Assembly: GCA_045591095.1 (NCBI GenBank)
Contig: JAZNSF010000007.1
Location: 12,121-76,120, forward strand
Direction: 5' to 3'
DNA from: SIG440 sp045591095
GTDB taxonomy: Bacteria > Bacillota > Clostridia > Monoglobales > Monoglobaceae
Length of the DNA: 64,000 nt
Shown here: positions 44,377-52,231 of the stretch, piece after piece
How the letters are laid out: the number at the start of each line of letters is the position of its first letter
How positions within the stretch are numbered: position 1 is the first letter of the stretch
Notes under the pieces: model-generated
Told to the model about the DNA's origin: nothing
The model's input: the letters and a program-made list of their open reading frames with translations, nothing else
Databases searched by the model: none
Made by a program: the position numbers and the translations under genes

Positions 44377-45456
44377 ATGAAGACATTTAACGTAGGTATT
44401 ATTGGCGCTACGGGTATGGTAGGGCAGAGATTTATCTCGCTTCTTTCCAACCATCCGTGGTTTAATATAGCTTTGCTTGCCGCATCACCAAGAAGTGCGG
44501 GCAAAAAATACACCGAGGCTGTTGGCACTCGCTGGGCAATGAAGACAGAAATCCCCGAAAAGGTAAAAGATATGGTGCTTTTTGACGCTACAGCTGACAT
44601 TGAAGAGATTGCATCAAAGGTTGACTTTGTTTTCTGTGCGGTTGATATGAAGAAGGACGAAATCCGCGCCCTTGAAGAAGCTTACGCAAAGGCAGAATGT
44701 CCTGTTATTTCAAATAACTCAGCTCACAGACATACCGAGGACGTTCCTATGATAATCCCCGAAATCAACCCCGACCACGCCGAAATTATTGAAGCTCAGA
44801 AAAAGCGTCTTGGCACAAAGAGAGGTTTCGTTGCAGTTAAGTCAAACTGCTCACTACAAAGCTATGTTCCGGCTCTCCATCCACTTATGAGTTTTGGAAT
44901 TAAGAACGTTCTCGCTTGTACTTATCAGGCAATCTCGGGCGCAGGTAAGACCTTTGAAACATGGCCCGAGATGATTGACAATGTTATCCCATTCATCGGC
45001 GGAGAAGAAGAAAAGAGCGAGGTTGAACCGCTTAAGATTTGGGGCAAAATCGATGGTGACAAAATCGTTGATGCCAAAGGCCCTTCAATCACCACTCAGT
45101 GTCTTCGTGTTCCGGTTTCGGACGGTCACACAGCCGCAGTTTTTGTAAGTTTTGACAAAAAGCCATCAATTGACGAAATTAAGGCTGCATGGAAGAATTT
45201 CAGCGGGGCACCGCAACAGCTTGACCTTCCTTCTGCTCCCAAGCAGTTCCTCAATTATTTCGAAGAAGACAATCGTCCTCAGGCAAAGCTTGACCGCGAT
45301 ATGGAAGGCGGAATGGCAGTTTCTATCGGTCGTCTTCGTGAAGACAAACAATACGACTACAAATTTGTTTGCCTTTCACACAACACACTCCGCGGTGCTG
45401 CCGGCGGCGCTGTTTTGATGGCAGAACTTCTTGCTGCAAAAGGATATCTTGACTAA
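44377..45456 (+). CDS. asd: Aspartate-semialdehyde dehydrogenase (archaeal/fungal-type)
   Basis: Reduces aspartyl phosphate to aspartate semialdehyde for lysine, DAP, threonine and methionine synthesis. A 359-aa protein with the NADP-binding GATGMVGQRF at residues 10-19 and the catalytic Cys158 in SNCSLQSY. Length and motifs match the archaeal/fungal branch rather than the E. coli type. AGGAGG stands 10 nt before the ATG. It is followed by a hairpin and dapB; dapA is not in the window. Confidence 0.93.
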   Translation: MKTFNVGIIGATGMVGQRFISLLSNHPWFNIALLAASPRSAGKKYTEAVGTRWAMKTEIPEKVKDMVLFDATADIEEIASKVDFVFCAVDMKKDEIRALEEAYAKAECPVISNNSAHRHTEDVPMIIPEINPDHAEIIEAQKKRLGTKRGFVAVKSNCSLQSYVPALHPLMSFGIKNVLACTYQAISGAGKTFETWPEMIDNVIPFIGGEEEKSEVEPLKIWGKIDGDKIVDAKGPSITTQCLRVPVSDGHTAAVFVSFDKKPSIDEIKAAWKNFSGAPQQLDLPSAPKQFLNYFEEDNRPQAKLDRDMEGGMAVSIGRLREDKQYDYKFVCLSHNTLRGAAGGAVLMAELLAAKGYLD

Positions 45457-45467
45457 GCATTTTACTT

Positions 45468-45493
45468 TACGGCAGGGCGAAAGCCTTGCCGTA
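45468..45493 (+). promoter_or_regulatory. Intercistronic hairpin between asd and dapB
   Basis: An 11-bp stem, TACGGCAGGGC with GCCTTGCCGTA (one G-U pair), closed by a GAAA tetraloop, then TTTAAAAATTT. It may be a partial terminator or may protect the asd message and set the asd:dapB ratio. Confidence 0.65.
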
Positions 45494-45519
45494 TTTAAAA
45501 ATTTAAGGAGTGAATTCAA

Positions 45520-46275
45520 ATGATAAATATACTCTTATGCGGTGCAAATGGCAAAATGGGTAACGCAGTAAGACGTGTTGCAGAAGAAAATAATCTCGTG
45601 TCCATTGCATGCGGCTTTGATATCAATACCGAAAGTACGGACTTTCCCATTTATGATGATTTAAGCAAAGTAACCGAAAAAATCGACTGCATTATTGACT
45701 TTTCGCATCCGTCATTGACTGACGCAGTTTTAGACTTTGCAAGAGCAAAAAAAGTCCCGGCGATTATTTGTACCACCGGTCTTTCCAAAGACCAGATTTC
45801 AAAAATCGAGTTTTATTCAAAGGATACTCCCTTATTCTTCTCAGCAAATATGTCAATCGGTGTCAATCTTATAATTGACCTTGTTTGCAAAGCTTCAAGA
45901 GTTTTAGAAAGTAACTTTGATATCGAAATAATCGAAAAGCATCACAACCAGAAGCTTGATGCACCCAGCGGCACAGCCCTTGCGATTGCTGATGCAATTT
46001 CGGACACTGTAAGCTTTAATCCCAAATATATGTTTGACCGCCATTCAGTAAGGCAAAAGCGTGACAAATCCGAAATCGGCATCCACGCAGTTCGTGGCGG
46101 AAACATCGTGGGCGAGCACAGCGTTATTTTTGCAGGAAACGACGAGGTTATTGAAGTCAAGCACTCGGCGACTTCAAAAGAGGTTTTTGCCGTTGGCGCG
46201 GTCCGTGCTGCAATCTTTATGCAAGGTAAGCCCGAAGGTCTTTATACTATGTCTGACTTAGTTAAGGAGTATTAA
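45520..46275 (+). CDS. dapB: 4-hydroxy-tetrahydrodipicolinate reductase
   Basis: An NAD(P)H-dependent reductase of the DAP/lysine pathway. 251 aa, with GANGKMGNAV at the N-terminus (residues 8-17), FSANMSIGVNL, and the catalytic EKHHNQKLDAPSGTA. AAGGAG precedes the ATG. The ECF S-component gene starts 2 nt after its stop, so the two are translated as a unit. Confidence 0.95.
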   Translation: MINILLCGANGKMGNAVRRVAEENNLVSIACGFDINTESTDFPIYDDLSKVTEKIDCIIDFSHPSLTDAVLDFARAKKVPAIICTTGLSKDQISKIEFYSKDTPLFFSANMSIGVNLIIDLVCKASRVLESNFDIEIIEKHHNQKLDAPSGTALAIADAISDTVSFNPKYMFDRHSVRQKRDKSEIGIHAVRGGNIVGEHSVIFAGNDEVIEVKHSATSKEVFAVGAVRAAIFMQGKPEGLYTMSDLVKEY

Positions 46276-46277
46276 TT

Positions 46278-46778
46278 ATGAAAATCAAAAAAATGGTCAT
46301 ATCTGCTCTTTTTGCGGCTATTACCCTTATTGCGACTATGGTTATCACAATCCCCTCAAGCACGGGGTATATACATATGGGTGATGCTGTAGTTTTGCTT
46401 TCGGCATACTTTCTGGGACCCATAAACGGCGCTGTTGCCGCGGGCCTTGGCTCGGCGCTTGCGGATATTTTAGGCGGCTACACGGTTTTTGCAATTCCTA
46501 CGCTTATCATCAAAGCGCTTGTCGCTTTTACCTCAGGGTATTTGTACCAAAAGTCCAAAACCCACCAATTTTGTAAAGTTCTTCTTTTTGGTTTAGTCGG
46601 CGAAATTTTTATGGTGGTTGGATACTTTATTGTCGAAATCCTTTTATCAGGAAGTATCACTGCTGCGGCAGTTGGTATTTACGGCAGCTTGATTCAAGCA
46701 GTTTTCGGCATAGCGGTTTCCGCAACAATTTATAATTCATTAAAAGCAAATGCTGTAATCAAAAAATATTTAAAATAA
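46278..46778 (+). CDS. ECF transporter substrate-binding (S) component
   Basis: A 166-aa membrane protein with about five or six helices and the S-component pattern GYIHMGDAVVLLSAYFLGP...GALAAGLGSALADILGGY. It should pair with a shared energizing module (EcfA, EcfA', EcfT) encoded elsewhere to import a vitamin or small metabolite. The substrate cannot be read from sequence. Its position directly after dapB suggests a link to aspartate-family metabolism or simply readthrough; neither is shown. Confidence 0.8.
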   Translation: MKIKKMVISALFAAITLIATMVITIPSSTGYIHMGDAVVLLSAYFLGPINGAVAAGLGSALADILGGYTVFAIPTLIIKALVAFTSGYLYQKSKTHQFCKVLLFGLVGEIFMVVGYFIVEILLSGSITAAAVGIYGSLIQAVFGIAVSATIYNSLKANAVIKKYLK

Positions 46779-46825
46779 AAAAGGCTGCAGATAATTAAAG
46801 TAGTCAATACTTTAGGAACTTTGTT

Positions 46826-46860
46826 AGAAAAAAGTCAATTTATTGACTTTTTTCTATTTT
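46826..46860 (+). terminator. Terminator after the ECF gene, overlapping the next promoter
   Basis: AGAAAAAAGTCAA (46826-46838) pairs perfectly with TTGACTTTTTTCT (46843-46855), followed by ATTTTTAT. The right arm contains the -35 box of the next gene. Confidence 0.65.
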
Positions 46861-46871
46861 TATGCAATAAT
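46843..46871 (+). promoter_or_regulatory. Promoter of the NhaC-type antiporter gene
   Basis: TTGACT (46843-46848), a 17-bp spacer, AATAAT (46866-46871). Confidence 0.7.
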
Positions 46872-46904
46872 TACAGTAATTAACTATATCCTGAGGAGGT
46901 TTTT

Positions 46905-48593
46905 ATGAAAAAATCAACCATTATCAAACTAATTGTCGTTATTCTTGCGATTGTTGCAGTTATCTTTAGTGCAGTCAATGTAAGAACCAACATAACAGCT
47001 ATTGACTGTTCTTCCTGCGAAGGCACCGGTCTTGTGGCAGAGTTTGCTTGCGGTAACTGCGAGGGGAGTGGCAAAATTCCGGTAGAAAGCAATTACTATG
47101 CGACCTACGTATCACTTTTGTCGCCGATTCTCGCAATTATCCTTGCACTTCTTACAAAAGAAGTTTATTCATCGCTGTTTATCGGTATTGTTCTTGCCGG
47201 TCTGTTTTCAGCAAACTTTAATCCGGTTTCGGCAATGGACAACGTTTTAGGGGCCGGCCTTATAGAAGCAGTTTCGGGCACTGCCGGAATTTTTGTTTTC
47301 CTTGTAGTACTTGGTATACTTGTTGCCCTTATAAACAAAGCGGGTGGCAGTGCTGCATTTGGTGCATGGGCCGAGAAAAACATAAAAAGCCGTACCGGTG
47401 CAATGTTTGCAACATTCATCTTAGGTGTGCTTATCTTCATTGACGACTACTTCAACTGTCTTACAGTTGGTTCAGTTATGAAGCCGGTGTGCGACCGTCA
47501 CAAGATTTCAAGAGCAAAGCTTGCGTACCTTATTGACGCGACTGCTGCTCCGATTTGTATGATTGCTCCTATTTCTTCATGGGCGGCAGCTGTTGCAAGC
47601 TACGCTCCAGAAGGCGAAGGAATTGCACTATTTATTAAAGCTATACCATATAACTTCTATTCACTCCTCACATTTGTATTTATTATTGTGATGTGCATTA
47701 AGAAAATGGACTTTGGTCCAATGAAGTTACACGAACTGAATGCAATTCAGCATGGTGACCTTTATACATCCGGCGAAAGAGTTGACGAAGATGAAGACCA
47801 GACTGTTTTCGCAAATGGCAAGGTAATTGACCTTGTTTTACCTATACTCTCCTTAATAGTAGCCTGCGTACTTGCACTTATCTATGTGGGCGGATTCTTC
47901 TCGGGTGAAAATTTTGTAAATGCATTTGCAAACACAGATGCCACCGTTGGTCTTCCCTGGGGCGCAATTGTAGCTCTTGTTTTCACAATAATCTACTTTA
48001 TGCTCCGTAAAATCATCACCTTTAAAGAAGCAATGGAATGTGTACCTAAAGGATTTGTAGCAATGGTTCCCGCAATACTGATTTTGACTTTTGCTACAGC
48101 ACTAAAGAACGTAAATGGTCTTTTAGGATATGCAACATATGTCGAAAACATCCTTTCTGGCGCTAAATCCCTTGCAAACCTACTTCCTGCTGTTATATTT
48201 GTAGTGGGCTGCATTCTATCCTTTGCAACAGGCACTTCGTGGGGTACTTTTGGAATTCTTATTCCTATCGTTACGGTTATCTTCGAGCCGGACGATCCGC
48301 TTCTTATAATCGGTATGTCCGCTTGTCTTGCAGGTGCTGTTTGTGGTGACCACTGTTCACCAATTTCTGATACAACTATTATGTCATCAGCAGGTGCACA
48401 ATGTAACCACCTCAATCACGTATCGACACAGCTACCTTATACAATCACAGTTGCAGCTGTATCGTTTGTATCATACATAATCACCGGCTTTATCCAGGAT
48501 TGGCGAATTGCCCTTCCTATCGGTTGCGTTCTTATGGTTGTGACAATGTTTGTAATTGACGCGGTTTCTAAGAAAAAAACTTTGAATAACTAG
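46905..48593 (+). CDS. NhaC-family Na+/H+ antiporter-like transporter with a CxxCxGxG insert
   Basis: A 562-aa membrane transporter with about 11-13 helices. Conserved antiporter segments include FIDDYFNCLTVGSVMKPVCDRH, APICMIAPISSW, FATGTSWGTFGIL and CGDHCSPISDTTIMSSAG. Between the first helix (residues 6-26) and the second lies CSSCEGTG (35-42) and CGNCEGSG (49-56), two DnaJ-type CxxCxGxG zinc-knuckle repeats. This insert is not a usual NhaC feature as far as I know. Some clostridial NhaC relatives are lysine-riboswitch controlled, but none is seen here. A strong GAGGAGG site precedes the ATG. Confidence 0.88.
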   Translation: MKKSTIIKLIVVILAIVAVIFSAVNVRTNITAIDCSSCEGTGLVAEFACGNCEGSGKIPVESNYYATYVSLLSPILAIILALLTKEVYSSLFIGIVLAGLFSANFNPVSAMDNVLGAGLIEAVSGTAGIFVFLVVLGILVALINKAGGSAAFGAWAEKNIKSRTGAMFATFILGVLIFIDDYFNCLTVGSVMKPVCDRHKISRAKLAYLIDATAAPICMIAPISSWAAAVASYAPEGEGIALFIKAIPYNFYSLLTFVFIIVMCIKKMDFGPMKLHELNAIQHGDLYTSGERVDEDEDQTVFANGKVIDLVLPILSLIVACVLALIYVGGFFSGENFVNAFANTDATVGLPWGAIVALVFTIIYFMLRKIITFKEAMECVPKGFVAMVPAILILTFATALKNVNGLLGYATYVENILSGAKSLANLLPAVIFVVGCILSFATGTSWGTFGILIPIVTVIFEPDDPLLIIGMSACLAGAVCGDHCSPISDTTIMSSAGAQCNHLNHVSTQLPYTITVAAVSFVSYIITGFIQDWRIALPIGCVLMVVTMFVIDAVSKKKTLNN

Positions 48594-48609
48594 TTTGTTA
48601 ACAAAAATA

Positions 48610-48707
48610 ACGGCTGCAGTAAATGCAGCCGTCAGACTACTGACAAACCCACCATTTTTAGGTGGGTTTGTCAGTAGTCTGAACGGAGCTTTAAAAGCTC
48701 CGTTTTT
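48610..48707 (+). terminator. Three consecutive hairpins after the antiporter gene
   Basis: Hairpin 1: ACGGCTGCA/TGCAGCCGT (48610-48632). Hairpin 2: a perfect 21-bp stem, 48633-48653 with 48661-48681, loop ATTTTTA. Hairpin 3: AACGGAGCTTT/AAAGCTCCGTT (48682-48704), then TTTTT. Hairpin 3 is a standard terminator; the role of the first two is unclear. Confidence 0.8.
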
Positions 48708-48714
48708 CCATTTA

Positions 48715-49698
48715 TTACAACAATTCTTTTCTTAACTCTTCTGCCGATTTTGGGCTAAGGAGCGCTGGTGCAATATCAAGCACTGTCTTACATCCAAAGT
48801 CCTTATTCTCTGCCATACGATAAGCCGCACGAGCGTATGCTACGATTACAGATGCGGTAAACTCGGGGTTTGAATCAAGCTTAAGGCTATACTCAATAAC
48901 GTGATTATTTTCACTATTTTTCCCTGTTCTTCCGGTACGAATCACAAATCCACCATGTGGAATTCCGCTGTGGTCACGCTTTAGTTCTTCCTCGGTTATA
49001 AAATGAACGGTTGTGTCATAATCCGCAAAATAGTTAGGCATTGTCTTTATTTCGTTTTCAATTCTTTCTTTATCCGCCCCGTACTCTGCTACAACAAAGC
49101 ATTCTCTTAGGTGCTTTTCGCGGGTTTCGAGCTTAGGCTCAGAGCCACTTCGTACAGCATCCAGTGCCGCATCAATGGGGATTGTGTACTGTCTTGCATC
49201 CTTTACGCCCTCAATGCGTCTTATTGCATCCGAGTGTCCCTGACTCACGCCTTTTCCCCAGAATGTATAGTCCTTGCCCTCAGGAAGCACTGTCCCCGCA
49301 TACATACGGTTAAGCGAGAACATTCCAGGGTCCCAACCAACAGAAATGATTGCAACCTTGGATGATTTTTTTGCAACCTGGTCAACATTCTCAAAATGAG
49401 TCGGGATATTGGCATGAGTATCAAAGCTATCAACCACATTGTAGAGTCTCGCAAGCTCTGGGGTCTGCGTCGCAAGGTCGGTTGCACTTCCGCCGCAAAG
49501 AATTAAAACATCAATTTTGTCGGTCATACTCTCGGCCTCATCAACATGGCACACCTTAGCCAAAGCTGTATCTATCTTCACCGTTTTAGGGTCTCGTCTT
49601 GTGAATACAGCAATAAGCTCCATATCAGGATTTTGCCTGATTGCGTATTCCACCCCTCTTCCCAAATTTCCATAACCATATATTCCTACTCTTATCAA
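48715..49698 (-). CDS. ddh: meso-Diaminopimelate D-dehydrogenase
   Basis: Converts tetrahydrodipicolinate directly to meso-DAP with ammonia and NADPH, bypassing the acylated intermediates. 327 aa, N-terminal GIYGYGNLGRGVEYA (residues 5-19), and SFDTHANIPTHF, VGWDPGMFSLNR and FWGKGVSQGHSDA typical of Ddh. The start is TTG 49698, behind AAAGGAGAG. Together with asd and dapB upstream it suggests that the cell makes DAP by the one-step dehydrogenase route. It has its own promoter. Confidence 0.95.
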   Translation of the reverse strand: MIRVGIYGYGNLGRGVEYAIRQNPDMELIAVFTRRDPKTVKIDTALAKVCHVDEAESMTDKIDVLILCGGSATDLATQTPELARLYNVVDSFDTHANIPTHFENVDQVAKKSSKVAIISVGWDPGMFSLNRMYAGTVLPEGKDYTFWGKGVSQGHSDAIRRIEGVKDARQYTIPIDAALDAVRSGSEPKLETREKHLRECFVVAEYGADKERIENEIKTMPNYFADYDTTVHFITEEELKRDHSGIPHGGFVIRTGRTGKNSENNHVIEYSLKLDSNPEFTASVIVAYARAAYRMAENKDFGCKTVLDIAPALLSPKSAEELRKELL

Positions 49699-49737
49699 TT
49701 TATACTCTCTCCTTTTCTTTTCGTAAAAACAGTTTAA

Positions 49738-49766
49738 ATTATATCACTTATCTTGCGCTTTTTCAA
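49738..49766 (-). promoter_or_regulatory. Promoter of ddh
   Basis: On the minus strand TTGAAA (49766-49761), a 17-bp spacer, TATAAT (49743-49738). Confidence 0.8.
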
Positions 49767-49775
49767 TATTTTTAT

Positions 49776-50453
49776 CTAAAAATTAAGTCTTTTTGCAGAA
49801 ATCACCGTGAGGGTTTTACCTTTGACACAAAATTTTATTTCAAAACCTAAAATGTTAAACCCATACACCCTATTTGCGTCATCATGGTAAGACGGCCTTG
49901 GGTCACCCTTAAGCACCTCGGTAATAAACCCGAGCTTTTCTTTAGGCAAAATTCCCAGCACTTCATCAGGGTAAACTACATCCAAACATCTTTCTTTAAG
50001 TCCATCGACAAATCCACACCTGGCATTCAAAATGCTGTCGCAGTACGCGAGATACGGCTTGATGTCAAAAATCGGGGTTTTGTCAATCATATCGCAGCCT
50101 GAAACAATCAATACAGTTCCCTCATCATCAGTCTTTTCTATCGCCTCTAATTTCAGCACTGTCAAGCCAATAGGATTTGGTCTGTAGGGCGAACGTGTTG
50201 CAAAAACTCCCATACGTGTATTACCACCCAAAAGCGGTGGTCTTACAGTTGGGGACCATTTCTTTTGCTTAGCCTCAGAAAATTCCCAAAGCACCCATAT
50301 ATGCGAAAACTCTTCAAGACCCTTCAGGGCCGATGGGTCACGGTATTCTTCTTCAAAAACTATTCGTCCCATTGACCTTTCCACAACGCCGCTTTGCCGC
50401 GGTACGCCAAACTTAGTCGGAAAGTCTGTTCTTATAATTGCAATCTTTTTCAT
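49776..50453 (-). CDS. trmO: tRNA m6t6A37 methyltransferase TrmO
   Basis: Methylates N6-threonylcarbamoyladenosine at position 37 of certain tRNAs using SAM. A 225-aa YaeB/VirR-type beta-barrel protein with GVPRQSGVVE, FSHIWVLWEF, RMGVFATRSPYRPNPIGLTV and DIKPYLAYCD, all family signatures. The ATG at 50453 is preferred; AAGGA is about 10 nt upstream, whereas an in-frame TTG at 50462 overlaps that site. A promoter lies at 50475-50503. Confidence 0.9.
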   Translation of the reverse strand: MKKIAIIRTDFPTKFGVPRQSGVVERSMGRIVFEEEYRDPSALKGLEEFSHIWVLWEFSEAKQKKWSPTVRPPLLGGNTRMGVFATRSPYRPNPIGLTVLKLEAIEKTDDEGTVLIVSGCDMIDKTPIFDIKPYLAYCDSILNARCGFVDGLKERCLDVVYPDEVLGILPKEKLGFITEVLKGDPRPSYHDDANRVYGFNILGFEIKFCVKGKTLTVISAKRLNF

Positions 50454-50474
50454 ATTTATCAATTCCTTTTCTTC

Positions 50475-50503
50475 ATTTTAGCATATCAAAAATAAATTGT
50501 AAA
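50475..50503 (-). promoter_or_regulatory. Promoter of trmO
   Basis: On the minus strand TTTACA (50503-50498), a 17-bp spacer, TAAAAT (50480-50475). It starts within the tail of the spoIIIA terminator. Confidence 0.65.
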
Positions 50504-50504
50504 C

Positions 50505-50541
50505 ACAAAAAGCCGCAAGCCTCAAAAATAACGCTTGCGAC
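50505..50541 (-). terminator. Terminator of the spoIIIA operon
   Basis: GCCGCAAGC (50512-50520) pairs with GCTTGCGAC (50533-50541), followed on the minus strand by TTTTTGTG. Confidence 0.8.
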
Positions 50542-50556
50542 ATTTTTTAACATATA

Positions 50557-51096
50557 CTACTTTTTTGTGGAAATTTTAATTTCTGTTGCCTTAAACCCTG
50601 TTTTTTCCACCACTATATCTTTAATCTGTGCAACACCGCTGGCTTCCAGAGAATCACTTTTGACTATAACTCTTACCCCAGTGTCATCCACAAAAGCAAC
50701 GCAATCCGAATATCCTTTTGCAATAACCATATTTTCTATAGCAGTTTCGCTTTCCATGTTTTTTGCGGATTTTTCAAGCATTTCTCTATTTTTTGCCGCA
50801 AGTTCTATACCATCCTCAGTGTCAACTGCTGAAACCTTTAAAAGCTCTGCTGCCTCACTTCTTGCCATATCCCTTTCGTATCTGGCCCTTGCAAAATAAT
50901 CATCTGTCCCAGCGGAATCTTCTTCATTCGCTATTTTTTCTATATTCTCTTCAATCGTGACCTTATCATTCATTACAGCAAGTGTGCTGCTGTTTTTGTC
51001 CACAGTCCACCGATAATACCCTGCAACAACCACCAAAAACACCAGTCCCAAAACCAAAAACTGCTTTCCTCTTACACCGGTTAAAAATTTTTTCAC
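50557..51096 (-). CDS. spoIIIAH: Stage III sporulation protein AH
   Basis: The mother-cell component that meets forespore SpoIIQ across the intermembrane space and forms a ring of the SpoIIIA-SpoIIQ channel. 179 aa with one N-terminal membrane helix (about residues 12-30) and a C-terminal YscJ/FliF-like ring-building domain (VAFVDDTGVRVIVKSDSL). The GTG at 51096 is chosen because AAAGGAG lies 8 nt upstream. It is last in the operon, 32 nt after spoIIIAG. Confidence 0.9.
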   Translation of the reverse strand: MKKFLTGVRGKQFLVLGLVFLVVVAGYYRWTVDKNSSTLAVMNDKVTIEENIEKIANEEDSAGTDDYFARARYERDMARSEAAELLKVSAVDTEDGIELAAKNREMLEKSAKNMESETAIENMVIAKGYSDCVAFVDDTGVRVIVKSDSLEASGVAQIKDIVVEKTGFKATEIKISTKK

Positions 51097-51128
51097 CAAA
51101 ACCACTCCTTTTTATTGTTGTTTTAAGT

Positions 51129-51704
51129 TTACTTTTCCAAACTGCCTTTAGTCACCTTTATCCTGTGCCCTGATATCCCATAAAGAGCCTTTACAGCCTC
51201 ATAAATTTCAAGCCTTACGTGTTCGCTGCCTGCACCTTCGGCAACAACCAGTACCCCTGCGGGTATTGGCAGCCTTTTATTTAATACGAATGGCTGTTCC
51301 TCTTCTCCCGAACCATATATTATTGCAAGTGCCTCCTGCTTTGATGACTTTGATGACTTGTCACCGGTATTTTCCTGATGACTCTCACTCTTTTTGTCTG
51401 TGGCAATGACCTTTTCGCCCATATTATCAACGGTAATCATGGTTTCCACCTTGCCGGCGCCCTCCACCCCTGACAAAATCTTCGAAAGCCTCTTTTCGCT
51501 TTCAGCTATGTACTTTTCGGCACCAATACTATCTATACTTTTGGGGTTTTCGGTATTATCCTTTTTTTCGTTTTTCCCGAATTCTCCAAATGCCAGTATA
51601 AATATTGCCGCAATAATCAGAAATATTAAAGCTTTGGTTTTTTTCCTGCCCGGTGGCTCGGGTTCTATGTAACCCTCTCTATTTTTAAAAAAGTTAAAAA
51701 GCAT
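51129..51704 (-). CDS. spoIIIAG: Stage III sporulation protein AG
   Basis: Forms the large mother-cell ring of the feeding-tube channel. 191 aa: a basic N-terminus, one membrane helix (about residues 26-44), then a ring-building domain (SKILSGVEGAGKVETMITVD and VVAEGAGSEHVRLEIYEAV). It is between spoIIIAF and spoIIIAH with short gaps. The family assignment relies on both sequence and the unbroken operon order. Confidence 0.92.
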   Translation of the reverse strand: MLFNFFKNREGYIEPEPPGRKKTKALIFLIIAAIFILAFGEFGKNEKKDNTENPKSIDSIGAEKYIAESEKRLSKILSGVEGAGKVETMITVDNMGEKVIATDKKSESHQENTGDKSSKSSKQEALAIIYGSGEEEQPFVLNKRLPIPAGVLVVAEGAGSEHVRLEIYEAVKALYGISGHRIKVTKGSLEK

Positions 51705-51723
51705 CTTCCATCACCTCTTCTCC

Positions 51724-52221
51724 CTATGACCCTATCAAAACTGTTATTTTATCCTTGCTTACTCCCATGTTTTTTTCAAGAGTTGTCTTTAATTCATCCT
51801 CGCTTATTTTTCTGCCCATTTCATTTTCAAAAGTTACTTTTATACTTTCAAGCTCACCAAAATCACTTGTTTTTTCCTTTGCTGTTACGTATGTGTCTGC
51901 TTGTATTCCATATTTGTCCAGTATCAATTTTTGTGCCTCTTCCGAAAGTCTCTTTTCGTATATCCGCTTTATATTTTGCTGCTGTCTCTCCTCGGTATCA
52001 GTAAGCAGTTTAGCATCATAGCCCGTCGAATAGTCTGTCAAAACATCAAATCTATCCAGTATATCCCCAAAGACCGGCCTTGCAACCGTAATTACCAGAA
52101 TAATCCCCAAAATAGGCTTTATATACTTTTTCATTTCGCCCTCAAGCATTATCATATCGCAGGCCGAAATTAAAATAATTATCCCTGCAATTCTTAACAC
52201 CCATTCTCTTATATAATCCAT
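51724..52221 (-). CDS. spoIIIAF: Stage III sporulation protein AF
   Basis: 165 aa, with two N-terminal membrane helices (about residues 7-50, ending PVFGDIL) and a cytosolic or intermembrane C-terminal domain (KVTFENEMGRKISEDELKTTLEKNMG). It is an essential part of the SpoIIIA complex in Bacillus. The ATG at 52221 has AGGGGG 6 nt upstream; a TTG at 52242 would overlap spoIIIAE. Confidence 0.9.
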   Translation of the reverse strand: MDYIREWVLRIAGIIILISACDMIMLEGEMKKYIKPILGIILVITVARPVFGDILDRFDVLTDYSTGYDAKLLTDTEERQQQNIKRIYEKRLSEEAQKLILDKYGIQADTYVTAKEKTSDFGELESIKVTFENEMGRKISEDELKTTLEKNMGVSKDKITVLIGS

Positions 52222-52231
52222 CAAATGCCCC

